Notes under the pieces: model-generated | Database searches by the model: none | What the model was told of the DNA's origin: nothing | The model's input: the letters and a program-made list of their open reading frames with translations, nothing else | Source of the DNA: an uncultured bacterium | GTDB lineage: Bacteria; Pseudomonadota; Gammaproteobacteria; Burkholderiales; Burkholderiaceae_E | Reading direction: 5' to 3' | DNA length: 7,366 nucleotides | Assembly: GCA_903864485.1 (NCBI GenBank) | Contig: CAIPGD010000252.1 | Coordinates: 1-7,366 of the forward strand | Shown: positions 1-6,243 of the stretch, piece by piece | How the letters are laid out: each line of letters begins with the position of its first letter | How positions within the stretch are numbered: the stretch's first letter is position 1 | Program-made: the position numbers and the translations under genes

Positions 1-479
1 ATTACAATTCTTCGGTTGGTTTGCTTGGACCAACAGGCGTGGCGGGCGTCAATATCGGGTTTGGTAATTACTACACCCTGCGCCCCGGCATCGCGGTTGA
101 CTATTCACCGAGCACAGACTGGACGATCGGGGCCAAAGCCTCTTACGGGATCAACACACGGAACAAAGACAACGACATCAAGTCTGGAGACTATGTCGGG
201 ATTGACTTGGCAGCCGTCTATAAAACCCCGTTCGGCGTAATTGGCCCGCACTTCATTTACGTCGATCAGGTGAAGGACGACACCTACGGCGCAAGGTCCG
301 TCAACCAGGCCCAAACCTTCGGCGCCAATCGCTTCAATATCCAGGGCGCTGGTCTCGTGTTCACCACAGTCATCCCCGGTACCGATGCAGGACTCACCCT
401 GAGCTACATGAACACAATGGACTCAAAAAATGCGCTGGCCGGATCGTTCACGATGCTCCGGGTCACCAAGAAGTTCTAA
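1..479 (+). CDS. Outer-membrane beta-barrel protein, MetA-pathway/SphA-like (3' end only)
   Basis: This is the C-terminal part of a larger gene; the reading frame is open to the left edge (first full codon at position 3), so about 158 residues are visible and the true start lies outside. The protein shows the alternating polar/aromatic pattern of beta strands, with glycine- and asparagine-rich turns (for example IGFGNYYTLRPG and IGAKASYGINT), and it ends in Phe, the usual C-terminal signature read by the BAM complex. The layout resembles the phenol-degradation MetA/SphA-type outer-membrane proteins (Pfam Phenol_MetA_deg, COG4313), thought to help hydrophobic or aromatic substrates cross the outer membrane; this assignment comes from pattern recall. 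An in-frame TTG at 21 is unlikely to be the start because coding sense continues upstream. A GDSL lipoprotein gene follows 54 bases later on the same strand, suggesting co-transcription. Confidence 0.72.
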   Translation, partial: YNSSVGLLGPTGVAGVNIGFGNYYTLRPGIAVDYSPSTDWTIGAKASYGINTRNKDNDIKSGDYVGIDLAAVYKTPFGVIGPHFIYVDQVKDDTYGARSVNQAQTFGANRFNIQGAGLVFTTVIPGTDAGLTLSYMNTMDSKNALAGSFTMLRVTKKF

Positions 480-492
480 CCAGAAGTTCTAG
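467..492. repeat. 13-bp imperfect tandem duplication across a stop codon
   Basis: Two adjacent 13-base units (467-479 and 480-492) share 11 of 13 bases, including the 10-mer agaagttcta at 469-478 and 482-491. The first copy encodes the final Lys-Lys-Phe and stop of the barrel gene; the second lies just after the stop. Confidence 0.7.
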
Positions 493-533
493 GACCGAGT
501 CAGCGCCAACCCCTCAAGGACCCCCCCACGGCT

Positions 534-1715
534 ATGGTCACAAATATGAATCGCAAAATCGGCAAACACCTCATTGCAAGCCTCGCTGCAGTGAGCCTCG
601 TTCTGGCCGGGTGTTCGTCGGATACGGTAACCAAAGGGACGCCCCGGGTCGTCGTTTTCGGCGAAAGCCTCGTCGACGTCGGCACCTTCGGTTTTAAGTT
701 TACGACTCAGGGTAGTGCGCCCACCGGAACAACTTCCAACAAGGTTTTTCCTGAGGTGATTGCGGCCAGCCTGGGTGCTGCGCAGCCCTGTGCATATTTC
801 CGCTCGACCACGGGCGGCGCGAGCTACACCAACACCGCGGGCTGCACGGGGTTCGGGGTCGGCGGCGGGCGGCTCGTGAGCCAGGACGCAACCAGTCCGA
901 CGTCGCTCACGGTTCAACTGGATGCCGCAGCGGGTGCGGTTGGTTCGTATACCAACGACGACGTAATCGTATTGAGTATCTCGGGCAATGACGGCGCGGA
1001 TCTCATCGGCGCTTACATCGCACTTGCCCAGGGGAACTCAGCGAGTTTTGTAGCGTTAACCTCAAAAGTGCTGGGCGCCTCAACGGTGACCGCTCTGCTG
1101 GGCGCAGACCCGACCAACGGCGCCGCGACCGTGGGGGTCGCGTACATGACCGCACTCGCGACTACGACCTTCAACCTGGTGAAGTCCAAAGTACTCGACA
1201 AGGGGGCTAACAAGGTCGTGGTCGCCAATTCCCCCAAGCTATCGGTTACGCCGCGCCTGGCAATCGTGCTGGCGGGTCTGCAGGCGCAACTGGGCGCCCC
1301 GGCTCGAGCCCAACTCGAGGGACTTTTCAACACCTGGGTGCAAAGTTACAACCAGCAACTGGCGGTCAAGTTCTCGCCAGAACCCCGGGTCGCGATCTTC
1401 GACCTCTATGCACTCACGGACACCTTCGCGACCACTCCCGCCACTTACAGCTTCACCAACTCGAAAGATGCCAGTTGCCCGCCAGTAGGCGCTGACGCAA
1501 GCGGTCCCACCTACAATCTTGCGACCTGTACCGAAGCCGCGGCGAATGGGTACATCGCCAGCGGGCAAACCGGCCTGATTTCCGGAACGAAACTCACCGG
1601 CAATATCACGGGCTTTGTGTACTCGGATAATTTCCATCCAACACCCCGGGGACACGAGGTTGCGGGACAAGTGGCCATCAACCTAATCAACGCCAAGGGT
1701 TGGGCCGCGCGATAA
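534..1715 (+). CDS. GDSL/SGNH-family esterase or lipase, outer-membrane lipoprotein
   Basis: Predicted serine hydrolase for ester substrates, anchored by lipid. The N-terminus has a basic stretch, a hydrophobic core and a lipobox LAGC with the acylated Cys at residue 27; the next residues are Ser-Ser, not Asp, which favours outer-membrane sorting. The mature part opens with the block I motif FGESLVDVG (residues 42-50, nucleophile Ser45; Glu replaces the usual Asp of GDSL). A glycine-rich block II-like GVGGGRL follows at about 108-114, block III SGND at 150-153, and block V DNFHP at 365-369, giving Asp365 and His368 to complete the triad. The length of 393 residues fits larger secreted GDSL enzymes. 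An AAGGA at 516-520 lies 13 bases before this ATG; a second in-frame ATG at 546 would give the more typical signal start MNRKIGK, so the start is uncertain. The substrate cannot be told; the neighbour is an outer-membrane barrel. Confidence 0.85.
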   Translation: MVTNMNRKIGKHLIASLAAVSLVLAGCSSDTVTKGTPRVVVFGESLVDVGTFGFKFTTQGSAPTGTTSNKVFPEVIAASLGAAQPCAYFRSTTGGASYTNTAGCTGFGVGGGRLVSQDATSPTSLTVQLDAAAGAVGSYTNDDVIVLSISGNDGADLIGAYIALAQGNSASFVALTSKVLGASTVTALLGADPTNGAATVGVAYMTALATTTFNLVKSKVLDKGANKVVVANSPKLSVTPRLAIVLAGLQAQLGAPARAQLEGLFNTWVQSYNQQLAVKFSPEPRVAIFDLYALTDTFATTPATYSFTNSKDASCPPVGADASGPTYNLATCTEAAANGYIASGQTGLISGTKLTGNITGFVYSDNFHPTPRGHEVAGQVAINLINAKGWAAR

Positions 1716-1723
1716 GCCCCTCG

Positions 1724-2386
1724 GTGCAAGAGTATCCGCAGAGAGGTAGCCCCCGGCCCCCGCCTTGGCCTTGGCTAGTTGCCGCTGCCCTCTCGGCGGC
1801 GTTTCTTCTGTGGCACCAGCCCTGGTTCAGCAAACCGCTGACGCCCGCCGAGATCGATGCGGCGTTTGCGGTCTCGGTTGATCGGGCGGTCGCCCTTCCC
1901 GAAGCCGAAAAGAGAAAGCTGCGCGCGTTTTTTGAAAGCGACGATGGCCGACCGTTCTACAACGTCAATTTGACGCTCTATCGCGAGGAGGCCGCCTACC
2001 CCGATGGCGTTGCACGGCCGGGGGTTCGCACCGGCTCCGATGCTGCCGATGCCTATGCTCGGGTCGTGATTCCGCAGCTGCTCAAACGAGGTTCATACCC
2101 CGTCTTTGTTTCTTCGAAAATTTCGAACCTTCTCGAAGACGGCGCTCCGGGAGCAGATTTCTTCGAGAATATCGGCATTGTTCGGTACCGCAGTCGTCGC
2201 GATATGCTCGACATGATTTCTGACCCGGTTTACATGGCTGGAGCCCCGCACAAATTTGCCTCGCTGGCAAAGAATGTGGCAGTACCCACAACAGGATTTG
2301 TGCCTCTCGACGCTTCGGTCGTTATTCCGTTGATCCTGTTCGGACTGGCTGCGCTGATACGGGTGTCGACGCGATCCAGTCGTTGA
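1724..2386 (+). CDS. Hypothetical two-membrane-segment protein with a DUF1330-like central domain
   Basis: About 220 residues. A proline-rich start precedes a hydrophobic segment (about residues 17-34, WLVAAALSAAFLLW), then about 160 soluble residues, then a C-terminal hydrophobic segment (about 198-212, SVVIPLILFGLAALI) and a basic tail. The soluble part is probably periplasmic. Its stretch with VRYRSRRDMLDMISDP and a later HKFASL resembles the end of DUF1330-like ferredoxin-fold domains, where an arginine/tyrosine strand is followed by a helix and DP; this is pattern recall and the function is unknown. I prefer GTG at 1724, 8 bases after the esterase stop; TTG at 1700 in the same frame would overlap the esterase by 16 bases. 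Neither has a good ribosome site, so translational coupling to the esterase is likely. The last 65 bases overlap the convergent dehalogenase gene. Confidence 0.66.
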   Translation: MQEYPQRGSPRPPPWPWLVAAALSAAFLLWHQPWFSKPLTPAEIDAAFAVSVDRAVALPEAEKRKLRAFFESDDGRPFYNVNLTLYREEAAYPDGVARPGVRTGSDAADAYARVVIPQLLKRGSYPVFVSSKISNLLEDGAPGADFFENIGIVRYRSRRDMLDMISDPVYMAGAPHKFASLAKNVAVPTTGFVPLDASVVIPLILFGLAALIRVSTRSSR

Positions 2387-3314
2387 GTTTCTTCGCCAAT
2401 TCCGGTCCCTTGTCCTCCTGCAGAAAATGTCCAGCCCGTCGGGTGTAGGCATGGGGCTGGCCAGCGGTGCCGGGGACGAGTTTCAGGAAAATCTTGTCAG
2501 CACCGCGCGTCATTGGATCGCGGTCGCTGAACAGGGTCAAAAACGGTTTGTTCCACTGTTTAAGGACTTCCCAAGCCGCAATATTGTTCTGACTTTGGGG
2601 GTCATCGGCGCGAGTTGGGATAAACGACGGAAACAACCGCGCCGCCCGTTTGTAACGATCATCCGGAAACGGCGCGTCATAGGCTGCCACCTCGGCCACC
2701 GACAGCTGACTCACACAAGCCGCATTCACGAGGCGCCCAATTGGAAACCAAGGCGACCACTTGGCAAATTGTTGCCATAGCTGTAGCGGCTTAGGAATCT
2801 TGGCGAGCCCATCCGGTAGGCCGCCATTGGCCAGAGCGATCCGATCGAACCGATGGGGGCTATGGGTTGCCATTCGAATACCAATGAGCGAACCCCAATC
2901 CTGACAAAACATCGTGATGTGCGTCAGGTCCAGCCCTTCCATCCAGGCGACCATCCACTGCACATGATTGCCGTAAGAATATTCGCTTGCCAGTGCCGGT
3001 TTGTCGGAGCGCCCGAAGCCGATCAGGTCAGGCGCGATCACACGATGGCCCGCAGCTACCAGGCCTGGGATCATTTTGCGGTACAGAAACGACCAGGTTG
3101 GCTCACCATGCATCAGCAGAACCGGTGGAGCGTCGCGGGGGCCCTCATCGATAAAGGCAATGCGCAAGCCCTCCAGATCGAAGTAGTGTGGCGTGAAGGG
3201 AAAATCGGGGACCCGCTCAAAACACGCCTCGGGCGTTCGCAAGACTTGAGTCTTATCAATCGTTGGCAAGGTCACTGGCAAGGTCACTGACAAGGTCATT
3301 GGCAAAATCGTCAT
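2322..3314 (-). CDS. dhmA: Haloalkane dehalogenase, subfamily HLD-I (DhmA-like)
   Basis: Alpha/beta-hydrolase predicted to cleave the carbon-halogen bond of haloalkanes, giving an alcohol, halide and a proton in the cytoplasm. The motifs are clear: HGEPTW at residues 69-74 (oxyanion-hole Glu71), DLIGFGRSDKP at 96-106, the nucleophile elbow QDWGS at 138-142 (Asp139, with halide-binding Trp140), a cap-domain Trp180 as probable second halide ligand, the acid Asp266 in SDRDP, and His296 in GHFLQED. Asp-His-Asp with a Trp pair is the HLD-I arrangement. As I recall mycobacterial Rv2296/DhmA, similarity runs nearly full length, including YDAPFPD and PGTAGQPHA. That protein starts close to VLRTP, so this one has about 20 extra N-terminal residues encoded by a 12-bp repeat; the C-terminus also runs about 14 residues beyond the usual end. 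It follows the DUF2855 gene by 13 bases. Substrate range is unknown; halogenated compounds need not be the natural substrate. Confidence 0.92.
   Translation of the reverse strand: MTILPMTLSVTLPVTLPTIDKTQVLRTPEACFERVPDFPFTPHYFDLEGLRIAFIDEGPRDAPPVLLMHGEPTWSFLYRKMIPGLVAAGHRVIAPDLIGFGRSDKPALASEYSYGNHVQWMVAWMEGLDLTHITMFCQDWGSLIGIRMATHSPHRFDRIALANGGLPDGLAKIPKPLQLWQQFAKWSPWFPIGRLVNAACVSQLSVAEVAAYDAPFPDDRYKRAARLFPSFIPTRADDPQSQNNIAAWEVLKQWNKPFLTLFSDRDPMTRGADKIFLKLVPGTAGQPHAYTRRAGHFLQEDKGPELAKKLNDWIASTPVSAQPVRTGSTE
3264..3311 (-). repeat. 12-bp tandem repeat encoding the dehalogenase N-terminus
   Basis: Read on the minus strand, GTGACCTTGCCA occurs twice exactly (3287-3276 and 3275-3264), preceded by ATGACCTTGTCA (3299-3288) and a degenerate fourth copy (3311-3300, 8 of 12 bases). 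The repeat is in frame and yields a Val-Thr-Leu-Pro type tetrapeptide array. Every unit contains in-frame ATG, GTG or TTG codons, so several translation starts are possible. Confidence 0.85.
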
Positions 3315-3321
3315 CCGAGTG

Positions 3322-3327
3322 CCCTAC
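3322..3327 (-). promoter_or_regulatory. Ribosome binding site supporting the 3314 start of the dehalogenase
   Basis: GTAGGG on the minus strand lies about 7 bases before ATG 3314 and immediately after the TAA of the upstream DUF2855 gene (3330-3328). It favours the longest start over the internal ATG, GTG and TTG codons of the repeat. It is only a partial match to AAGGAG. Confidence 0.45.
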
Positions 3328-4443
3328 TTAAACCCGAACGGAAATGATCAGGCCCGTGTCTGGCGCCAGTTCATTATTGAGCACCTCCAGATAGCGCCCA
3401 ATGATCGCGTCATCACCACTGACCCGCTCGATCTTGACCTTTTGTTTGATTTCGCCCACGACCTTCATCGCGCCGCCGAATGCCTTCATCAGCACACTGC
3501 CTGGACCCCACTCTTTCTCCCGCTTACCAAAATGTTTTGGCGCGAAAAAAAAGCGTGGCTTGGCACCGGGCAAGTCCACCGCTGGCGCCGACAGGTCGGC
3601 CTCGGTCGACAGCACACCCGATTCTTCCCAATGGGTCGCACCGACCTTGCAACTTTCCACCACGTTCTCGCCCACGTGCCGGTGGACGCTGGCAAGCACT
3701 TGCGGATTGCCTGACATGTCGACAAAGGCCGTTCGCAGATTGGGATCGATTGCGGAAATATTAGCGTAGGTCACCACCTGATCGCAGCAACTCAGGCTCT
3801 TGACGAAGTCCACGTTGCGAGGCGAGGTCAAGCCAACGACCTTCTGGGAAATTTTCTTGTCGCCATGGAGCATGCATGCAAGCCCGAACGCTGTTTTTGA
3901 GGAAACAGACCCGATGACGACTTGCTGGGCGCCAAAAAAATCGTTGTCGATCAAATAATCGTACAGAATCCAGGAAGTTGCGAATAGCGGAAAAAAGAGA
4001 CTTCGCTCATCTTCGAAACCGCGCAACATCGGAGGCTCGGCTGCCGTCCTCTGATACTTGTTGTAAAGCGCAGGCAGTTCGCTGCGGTGTGGTGCGAAGT
4101 CGATCAAATCGGCCGCCGTCACTTTCCCAGGCACCAGGGTTAGATGCGAAGCCATCGGGAAAAATCCCCAGATCCGTTCACCGACTGGCACGGTATCGCA
4201 CTGAGATTCCACAACGTCGGCAAAACCCCAGACGGGGATCTTTCCCCAGCCTTCGGATGCCGGAAAGTAGCCCCAGTACCCGATCGCATCTCCACTGACC
4301 GCATAACTGATGTTGTTCGCGGTCAGCGCGCACCGATCAACCGCGACGCGAACTTCCCCTGCAGCAATCGGTGGGGCTTCAATCGTTACGGACTTGATGT
4401 CACGAAATTGCTTTCGGTTAACCCAGAATTCCTTGATCTGCAA
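3328..4443 (-). CDS. DUF2855 family protein (MDR oxidoreductase-like)
   Basis: A 371-residue protein matching, by recall, the DUF2855 family (PF11017), whose members look like divergent medium-chain dehydrogenase/reductases of unknown substrate. Typical family stretches are seen: CALTANNISYAV (38-49) with GDAIGYW (51-57), IPVWGFADVVES (69-80), GERIWGFFPM (88-97), YNKYQRTA (127-134), SWILYDYLIDNDFFGA (157-172), the pseudo-nucleotide-binding GSVSSKTAFGLA (from 178), VGLTSPRNVDFV, and VGATHWEE followed by RFFFAP. The usual MDR zinc ligands and a clean GxGxxG are not evident, so cofactor use is uncertain. The start is well supported by AAGGAG (plus-strand 4450-4455) about 6 bases before ATG. It is the first gene of a two-gene unit with the dehalogenase. 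A run of eight A/T (3545-3552) sits inside the RFFFA codons and is a potential slippage site, but the frame is intact. Confidence 0.88.
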   Translation of the reverse strand: MQIKEFWVNRKQFRDIKSVTIEAPPIAAGEVRVAVDRCALTANNISYAVSGDAIGYWGYFPASEGWGKIPVWGFADVVESQCDTVPVGERIWGFFPMASHLTLVPGKVTAADLIDFAPHRSELPALYNKYQRTAAEPPMLRGFEDERSLFFPLFATSWILYDYLIDNDFFGAQQVVIGSVSSKTAFGLACMLHGDKKISQKVVGLTSPRNVDFVKSLSCCDQVVTYANISAIDPNLRTAFVDMSGNPQVLASVHRHVGENVVESCKVGATHWEESGVLSTEADLSAPAVDLPGAKPRFFFAPKHFGKREKEWGPGSVLMKAFGGAMKVVGEIKQKVKIERVSGDDAIIGRYLEVLNNELAPDTGLIISVRV

Positions 4444-4602
4444 TTTCGTCTCCTTGAAAAACGAGACCTGTGGCTCGGAGAAAAAACCTAGCGCACCTCG
4501 ATACCGGCCTTAGTGGAACATATTGGCACGAACAGTGTCAATTTAGCTAAACTTCGTTAATATCGTCCGGTCGTCATCCACCGATACGTTAGGAATTTGC
4601 CC
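4444..4602. promoter_or_regulatory. Divergent intergenic region with palindrome and candidate promoter elements
   Basis: This 159-base AT-richer gap separates two divergent genes and must hold the promoters for at least the DUF2855-dehalogenase unit. At 4542-4551 there is a perfect 10-bp palindrome, TTTAGCTAAA, a candidate operator. Next to it, the minus strand reads TTGACA at 4541-4536, an exact sigma-70 -35 hexamer, but I find no good -10 at 16-18 bases. On plus, TTGGCA (4523-4528) with a 17-base spacer to GCTAAA (4546-4551), lying in the palindrome, is a weak candidate. The regulator is not encoded here as far as I can see. Confidence 0.35.
4591..4594 (+). promoter_or_regulatory. Ribosome binding site deciding the 4603 start
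   Basis: AGGA lies 8 bases before ATG 4603, good spacing. The in-frame TTG at 4597 would be only 2 bases from it, so ATG 4603 is preferred. Confidence 0.55.
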
Positions 4603-5217
4603 ATGACAACCGATGCCTGCGACCTGCTTTCGCTGATTCCTGCCGAGGTCCCCGCGGTCAACCGCGTTCCCCACCTCAGGGCAAGAATGATGGAGGTCAT
4701 GGATAACGCGACGGGCGAAGTGTGGCTAAGCCTTGACGAGGTCACACCCGCTCAGGCCAAGGCTCTTGAGATTGGTCCGGGGATGGTCAAGTACGGGCCC
4801 GCAGTATCGTCCATGGACTTGGCCTGGTTTGACCGCTCGCCTGGCGCCAGCGCAGACGGCCCGCTCACGGAACGCGTGATCGGTGGACTGCGCTTTCGTC
4901 TGGTGGCCAAGCCCGGAAAATTCGCGCCCTTACCGGGAGGTCCCGGCGTCGAAGCGATGGTCGACAAACACCACTGCGTCGTATTTTCAGCGGGTCGTGA
5001 ACTTGAATTCCTGATTAGCCCGGAGGGGTATGCCTTTGTGGAACAAGTCGACGCGCTCGCCGATTCGAAACCATTCGAATGTCCACCCGGCTTCAGCCTT
5101 CGCCGGCTCACCCTCAGCAAACCTTGGGTGTTTAGAGCCCCTCGGCCAGCCAAAGCCTACTTTTTCTTCCCGTCTTTGCGCAGCTTCCAGGGACCAGTCA
5201 CCGAAATGCCCGGTTGA
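4603..5217 (+). CDS. Hypothetical protein of unrecognised family
   Basis: A 204-residue protein I do not recognise. It has no signal peptide and no membrane segment, so it is probably cytoplasmic. The middle and C-terminal parts look rich in beta strands: GGLRFRLVAKPGKFAPLPGG (about 94-113), then a His-His-Cys at 123-125 in KHHCVVFSAGRELEFLISPEGYAF, then FECPPGFSLRRLTL (158-171) and KAYFFF before the end. The pattern of short strands with glycine/proline turns suggests a beta-sandwich or cupin-like fold, which is inference only. A metal site from the His pair cannot be confirmed. It is divergent from the DUF2855-dehalogenase unit and convergent with the nitronate-monooxygenase-like gene, with 53 bases between the stops, so it appears monocistronic. 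Coding is supported by a well-spaced ribosome site, an open frame of full length and base composition like its neighbours. Confidence 0.75.
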   Translation: MTTDACDLLSLIPAEVPAVNRVPHLRARMMEVMDNATGEVWLSLDEVTPAQAKALEIGPGMVKYGPAVSSMDLAWFDRSPGASADGPLTERVIGGLRFRLVAKPGKFAPLPGGPGVEAMVDKHHCVVFSAGRELEFLISPEGYAFVEQVDALADSKPFECPPGFSLRRLTLSKPWVFRAPRPAKAYFFFPSLRSFQGPVTEMPG

Positions 5218-5230
5218 TTGACTGCGTACG

Positions 5231-5248
5231 CGGCCATGATTTCGGCCG
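5231..5248. other. Small inverted repeat between convergent genes
   Basis: CGGCC at 5231-5235 and GGCCG at 5244-5248 form a 5-bp stem with an 8-base loop in the 53-base gap between convergent stops. No T-run follows closely on either strand (the nearest, TTTT at 5264-5267, is 15 bases away), so it is at best a weak terminator. Confidence 0.25.
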
Positions 5249-5270
5249 TATCGAGCAGGACCGTTTTAAC

Positions 5271-6206
5271 TTAAGAAAACGAATGCGCGGAGGCCAGTGC
5301 GCCGAGGCGCTTTGTGATCGCAAAGAATTCCGCAACGGTGTCTTCAATGATGCGCTGCGCCGTCTTCACCTCGTGAATCAGACCTGCGCTCTGCCCCGCC
5401 AGCGCTGGGGCTGCCTCCATGTCCCCGTCAAAATACACTTGGCGAATTCCCTTGAATGCATCGGGAGGCAGGAGTCCAGACTGATGCACGGCCAACATAC
5501 TCTGAGACTTGAGCGCACGGATACAGGGCGTGGACTTCTGATTCAACACCAGCGTACCGGTCGCAGCTGCATCGACGATCGCGTTCTTATAATTCGCATG
5601 AACCGGGCTCTCCGCAGCGCTCACAAACCGGGTCCCCATCTGGATCGCCTCAGCCCCTAGTGCAAAGGCGGCTGCCATGCCGCGACCGTCGCAGATCCCT
5701 CCCGCCGCAATCAAAGGGACATCGACCTTCTCGCGAATGGCTTGTAGCAGGACCAGGGTGGAGACCTCCTCCGGATTCTTGAAGCCTCCGCCCTCCGCAC
5801 CTTCGACAACGAGGCCATCAACGCCAGCATCGACGCACTTCTGCGCCAGCTCCAGGGTCGGAACCGCATGGTAGACGGCAATCCCCGCGCTCTTGAGCGG
5901 TGCGATGAACTTCGCGGGACTACCTGCCGAAGTGCTTACCCAACGGACTCCGCTCTCACAAACAAACTTGAGCATGGCGTCGTCCTTGAGAAACCGGATG
6001 GGCAAATTGACCCCAAACGGCAGCCCGGAAGCGCGCATGACCTCGATCTCGCTTTTGCAGATTTCTGTCTCGCCTGAGGAGGTTTCAATCACGCCCAAGC
6101 CACCCGCTTGCGAAACCGCCAGCGCCAACTGTGACCGGGCAATCCAGCCCATGGGTGCCTGAATGATGGGATATCGGGCGCCCGTATGGGCGAGGACTCG
6201 ATTCAT
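5271..6206 (-). CDS. Nitronate monooxygenase-like FMN flavoprotein (2-nitropropane dioxygenase family)
   Basis: A 311-residue TIM-barrel flavoprotein of the nitronate monooxygenase/FabK superfamily. It opens with YPIIQAPMGWIA (12-23), the strand-1 FMN-binding motif, followed by AVSQAGGLGVI (30-40). Next come GVNLPI (65-70), STSAG (91-95), VEGAEGGGF (134-142), LIAAGGICDGRGMAAAFALG (165-184, phosphate binding) and IQMGTRFVSA (188-197). At the position of the catalytic His found in many relatives (EAGGH in nitronate monooxygenase, ESGGH in FabK) this protein has Phe142. It may therefore be a non-canonical oxidase or reductase, and the product name is by family only. ATG 6206 is preferred because GGAAG (6216-6212) lies 5 bases before it; TTG 6218 overlaps that site. 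It is the last visible gene of a leftward unit, 37 bases after the crotonase stop, suggesting a role in acyl-CoA or ketone catabolism. Confidence 0.87.
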   Translation of the reverse strand: MNRVLAHTGARYPIIQAPMGWIARSQLALAVSQAGGLGVIETSSGETEICKSEIEVMRASGLPFGVNLPIRFLKDDAMLKFVCESGVRWVSTSAGSPAKFIAPLKSAGIAVYHAVPTLELAQKCVDAGVDGLVVEGAEGGGFKNPEEVSTLVLLQAIREKVDVPLIAAGGICDGRGMAAAFALGAEAIQMGTRFVSAAESPVHANYKNAIVDAAATGTLVLNQKSTPCIRALKSQSMLAVHQSGLLPPDAFKGIRQVYFDGDMEAAPALAGQSAGLIHEVKTAQRIIEDTVAEFFAITKRLGALASAHSFS

Positions 6207-6211
6207 GTGAA

Positions 6212-6216
6212 CTTCC
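6212..6216 (-). promoter_or_regulatory. Ribosome binding site deciding the 6206 start
   Basis: GGAAG on the minus strand is 5 bases before ATG 6206. The longer frame from TTG 6218 would place its start codon directly on this site, so it is disfavoured. Confidence 0.55.
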
Positions 6217-6243
6217 AAACGTTAAGGGCTTCAGGCCAGGGGT

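Noticed and set aside
489..917. Minus-strand open frame across the start of the esterase gene
   Set aside because: Arg-rich antisense product; the plus strand has a signal peptide, lipobox and block I motif here.
2427..3290. Plus-strand open frames opposite the dehalogenase (2427-2780, 2853-3290)
   Set aside because: They are antisense to a complete enzyme with all catalytic motifs and show no recognisable domain or ribosome site.
3545..3552. Run of eight A (T on the coding strand) inside the DUF2855 gene as a programmed frameshift site
   Set aside because: The run encodes the family's conserved FFFAP stretch and the frame continues to a normal C-terminus; no alternative product is evident.
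5231..5267. Rho-independent terminator between the convergent genes
   Set aside because: The stem is only 5 bp with an 8-base loop and the nearest T-run is too far away; listed only as an inverted repeat.
5214..5660. Plus-strand open frame overlapping the stop of the hypothetical gene
   Set aside because: Mostly antisense to the nitronate-monooxygenase-like gene, with no protein-like features.
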